Both the position numbers and the translations under genes were made by a program. From the NCBI GenBank assembly GCA_019454045.1, contig SKCR01032776.1, positions 357,745 through 421,744 on the forward strand: a stretch of 64,000 nucleotides of DNA, written 5' to 3'. Below, piece after piece: positions 61,011 through 64,000 of this stretch. The notes under the pieces are model-generated. The model made no database searches and was not told where the DNA came from. It saw only the letters and a list, made by a program, of their open reading frames with translations. The stretch is from Zanthoxylum bungeanum (lineage: Eukaryota; Streptophyta; Magnoliopsida; Sapindales; Rutaceae). How positions within the stretch are numbered: position 1 is the stretch's first letter; each line of letters opens with the position of its first letter.

Positions 61011-63736
61011 TTTAAAATATTTCAATCCCAGATTATATTTTAAATATCCAACTTTTCAATTTTATCTTGATTACAATAGTCCAACTATTTAATCAACGAT
61101 TAGTGGTACTATATATATTATAATGATTATAATAGTCCAACTATATAATCAAATATAATCCAAATTAATTAACCTCAATTACATTGATTACTATAATCCA
61201 ATTATAAAATCAACTGTAAACTGAAATTAATTAATTCAAATATATTGATTAATATAATCCAATTATATATAATCAAGTATATACAGTCCAACTGTTTATT
61301 AAAACAATTTAAATATTAGTCCAACTAACATTTAATCTAATGACGAAAAAATTTAAATGAGCGCGTATGGCGAGTAATTGAACGAGTATTGCAAATTCAA
61401 TTCTTACCTCCCACTATTTTTCGTCGAGCCTCTAACCCTCTGTCGAGTACTCGGGAAACCGTGTTTCCTAGTGGGCTAGGATCCCGTTAAATATCACACA
61501 ATCTTGACTTTGGCCAACAAATTGTATGATAATTAACTAGGTAGATCTCTAAGATCAATTGGATCTCATCCAACTCCTAGATCCAGTAGGTGGACATCCA
61601 AGTCCCAAACATATCTTATATATGCCTATACATCGAATGTATACCCTAACCTTTTTCTCTGAATCAACTAGCCTTGGCTTTGGCACAACAAACCTAGTGA
61701 TCCCAGTCAAGCGCGGACCCATTGACATGGAAGCTTCGTAATCAATGTCAATGGACAAGAAGTGGTCTTGACTTTGGCCAACAAACCACAACTTGGACAC
61801 GACACCGATATGGAACAAAGCCTCGTGATTAAAACACATCTTCGACGGACAATGGCTTGACTTTGGCCAACAACCCCTGCCAATCTCGGATCTTGAGTAA
61901 GAATCACTCAATGGAAGGAAAATAAACGCTTGATATTTAACGAGGGTTTTTCGCGTGCAAATTGGCTACCAATTTTATTATCTTTGTTAAGGTCTCATCA
62001 TCATACACCCTTAAACATGCATTCTAAACACATAATAAAGCGCATATGATAAAATAATAATGATATGCGGATGGATACTTTACATTGATCCTAGATCAAA
62101 TCTCTCATTTTCTCTCTCCAAAGCTAGCACATGTATTTACTTCTACCCGTTACACTACACTTCTAAAGAAACCTCATTTACATGGAGGGGAATAGGTGAG
62201 AAGAGAATACAAAGAAATAGGAGATAAGGCTGGACACGGAGGTCCAATTAATAAATCAAATTTATTACAACAATTTCTAAAATCGCCCCACCCGCTAATA
62301 TCCATCCATATACATTATTCAAACATCACAACCATGTATTCATACAAGCATGTTATCAATCAATCTAATCCAATTAATTAATCTTGATAATTAGTGATCA
62401 TCCAATGTTCAAACAAAGATTTGATTTTGTTCGAGTCAAACTCGTATTGCGAACACGTACTCAAAGTACGATTTCTCAAAATAAATTAAATTACATGATT
62501 AAATCCAATTTTAATACGTATTTAATTCTAATTCATTATTTAATTCCAAATTAAATATTACACTTTATAAATAACCGTTACGACTTAAATTCCAAATTTA
62601 ATCGTTACGGGTCTCAAAGCCCGATTAATATCCAATATTAATTTAATTAAAGTCCAATGGGCTTTTAATTAATTTCTTGAGGCGTGGACTTTTGGTCAAC
62701 TCGGTCAAACCCGCAACCAAGTCCAATCCGGGAGTTACCCCATAAGCCCATAAATTAATTTAGGCCCATTAGGCCCAATTAAACGTTAAAGGTTCATTAG
62801 TCGCATTTGGGCCTTTTGGAAGCGGTTTTGGGCCTAATTGGATCCAACCAATTTTGGCCTAAACCAACTTTGTACAACAAAGTCCAATAAACCCAATAAC
62901 AACTTTGAAAGCCCAAATCCAATTTTAAGCCCAATAATTTAATTTCAAAAATTCCAAATTTTCAAATTAAATTACCTAAAGTGTATAGCATTATTAATTG
63001 CCCAAATCAAAGTTTCCAAAACATCAAATTTGTCCAATTAATCATGCTTAACATCAATTAATCATGTCCAACATAATTAAATCAAAATCAAACCCAATTT
63101 CATGCTTCAAGTGTCTCGGCCAAAGAGGGAAATTATGCCCAAATCACATTCAATCCAATTGAACCAAATTAAACATAAATTCAACATCCCTAAATGATTT
63201 CCAAGTCATCCAATGAACAAAAAAAAATCAAAAATCCAAGACAATAGGGCACTTGCCAAATTCGGCCTCGGCCATCACAAGCAAATTGGGGAAAATTGTT
63301 CCAAACACTTTTTCATCAAATTGATCTAATCAATCATCAATTAAACAACATTTAAGCATTCTAAATCATCCAATTTCATTAAACATGCTCAAAATCAAGT
63401 TTACCCAAATTTGTCATGCCCAAAATTAGGGAAAAATGGATCCAACCAAATTTCATGAAATTGATTATGCACAACATCAATTCAACCTCATTCAAGCATA
63501 CTATACTAAACAATTAATCATTTGATGCTCAAATTGAGTTTACCCAAATTAAAGTTTTGGCCAATATTAAGCAATTGGGGAAAATCAATCCAATTAATTT
63601 TTCATCAAATTGATTACATATAACTCTAATTATTCATATACACAGCATTCTTAAACAAACAATTTGTAAAAATCATGCTTAAATAAAAAAGCCCCAAATT
63701 TTGCTCAAGAACCCTAATTCGTTTTATGCAACCAAT
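61011..63736 (-). other. M3 5' untranslated leader
   Basis: About 2.7 kb with no supported gene. Shared with M2: an AT-rich stretch at 61060-61290 repeating atagtccaactat and ataatccaattat. Minus-strand TTGGCCAA near 61510, 61775 and 61863, the conserved block at 62165-62250, and a tgggcy-rich tract at 62630-62940. Confidence 0.75.
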
Positions 63737-63750
63737 AGCTCAAGATACCA
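63737..63750 (-). other. M3 primer binding site, variant
   Basis: Minus-strand tggtatcttgagct, one base from the LTR. It resembles the P2 variant more than the canonical site. Confidence 0.65.
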
Positions 63751-63751
63751 T

Positions 63752-64000
63752 TGTTGAGTTTCAATCAAGTCCCAAGATCATAAACATGCATAAAAACGAG
63801 TGAATACACATCAAAGGAGGTGCGGAATAAACTCACATTGAACGGGTTTTTGATGAAATGAAGAACAAGTTGCGTTTTTGCCTCCCTCCAAGCTCGGCAA
63901 TAGCTTCCTCCTCATGCAGTGGCTGCTCGGTTGGGGGGCTGTTTTGAGGCTCCAATAATCGGCCATGAAAGACTCCATGGAAGCTCAAAGCTTCAAGCTT
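63752..64000 (-). repeat. M3 5' LTR, first 249 bp
   Basis: tgttgagtttcaatcaag, nearly identical to 43654-43900; it runs off the window. Differences are about three substitutions and several indels. Confidence 0.93.

Larger units (their letters stand above)
43654..64000 (-). mobile_element. M3: Angela-type copia element with decayed coding region (partial)
   Basis: 3' LTR 43654-45698, polypurine tract, decayed pol to 47797, interruption by P2, pol and gag remnants 59862 to about 61010, leader, primer site 63737-63750, and the start of the 5' LTR at 63752. About 250 nt of the two LTRs can be compared: about three substitutions and several small indels, so it is fairly young. It shares the decayed pol features of M2. 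It is inserted in G1 gag; the second target duplication is outside the window. Confidence 0.9.

Noticed and set aside
1..64000. Host genes, tRNAs, rRNA, CRISPR or prokaryotic operons
   Set aside because: Nothing with intron-exon structure, cloverleaf or operon layout was found; all recognisable protein sequence is retrotransposon gag or pol.

Overview
This window is plant nuclear DNA made almost entirely of nested LTR retrotransposons. I found no host gene, tRNA, rRNA or CRISPR array. The evidence for a flowering plant is Ty1/copia gag-pol of the Angela/BARE-1 type, about 2-kb LTRs with TGTT...AACA ends and 5-bp target duplications, primer sites matching initiator-Met tRNA, and one Ty3/gypsy element of the Tat/Ogre type with an Arg-tRNA-like primer site. 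The species cannot be told from the sequence.

Names used below: M = minus-strand copia element, P = plus-strand copia element, S = solo LTR, G = gypsy element. Left half: M0 is the outermost copia element. Its pol is at 1-1667, its gag and leader at 21825-24648, and its 5' LTR at 24649-26421 plus 35575-35787. M1 (1668-21819, TSD catgt) sits in the M0 protease region. M2 (5351-15429, TSD ccagg) sits in the M1 pol. P1 (26422-35569, TSD actat) sits in the M0 5' LTR. P0 (35788-36371) is the 3' end of an older plus-strand LTR into which M0 probably inserted.

Right half: 36372 to about 37650 is unassigned sequence with LTR-like promoter features. G1 follows on the plus strand, with its LTR to 41197, primer site 41201-41218, leader and a broken gag to 43653. 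M3 (43654 to beyond the window end) interrupts the G1 gag. P2 (47798-59856, TSD accat) interrupts the M3 integrase region. S1 (53929-55869) interrupts the P2 integrase region.

The copia elements fall into two groups. M1, P1 and P2 carry recognisable gag-protease-integrase-RT-RNase H and have LTRs beginning TGTTAGAC. M0, M2 and M3 have LTRs beginning TGTTGGAC and carry a decayed gag-pol. M2 and M3 share decay events such as a deletion across the RNase H active-site block, yet their LTR pairs are nearly identical. This suggests a non-autonomous lineage that kept moving with proteins supplied by relatives such as P1 and P2. All six copies with a leader keep an 85-90-bp leader block, TTGGCCAA repeats and the polypurine tract.

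The most interesting non-coding signals are an array of short hairpins with compensatory changes in the copia LTR, three covarying hairpins in the G1 leader, a covarying hairpin in the 129-bp tandem repeats of the G1 LTR, and the spaced TTGGCCAA palindromes in the copia leader. Many frame breaks in P1 and P2 are one-base changes in homopolymers, so part of the apparent decay may be assembly error.
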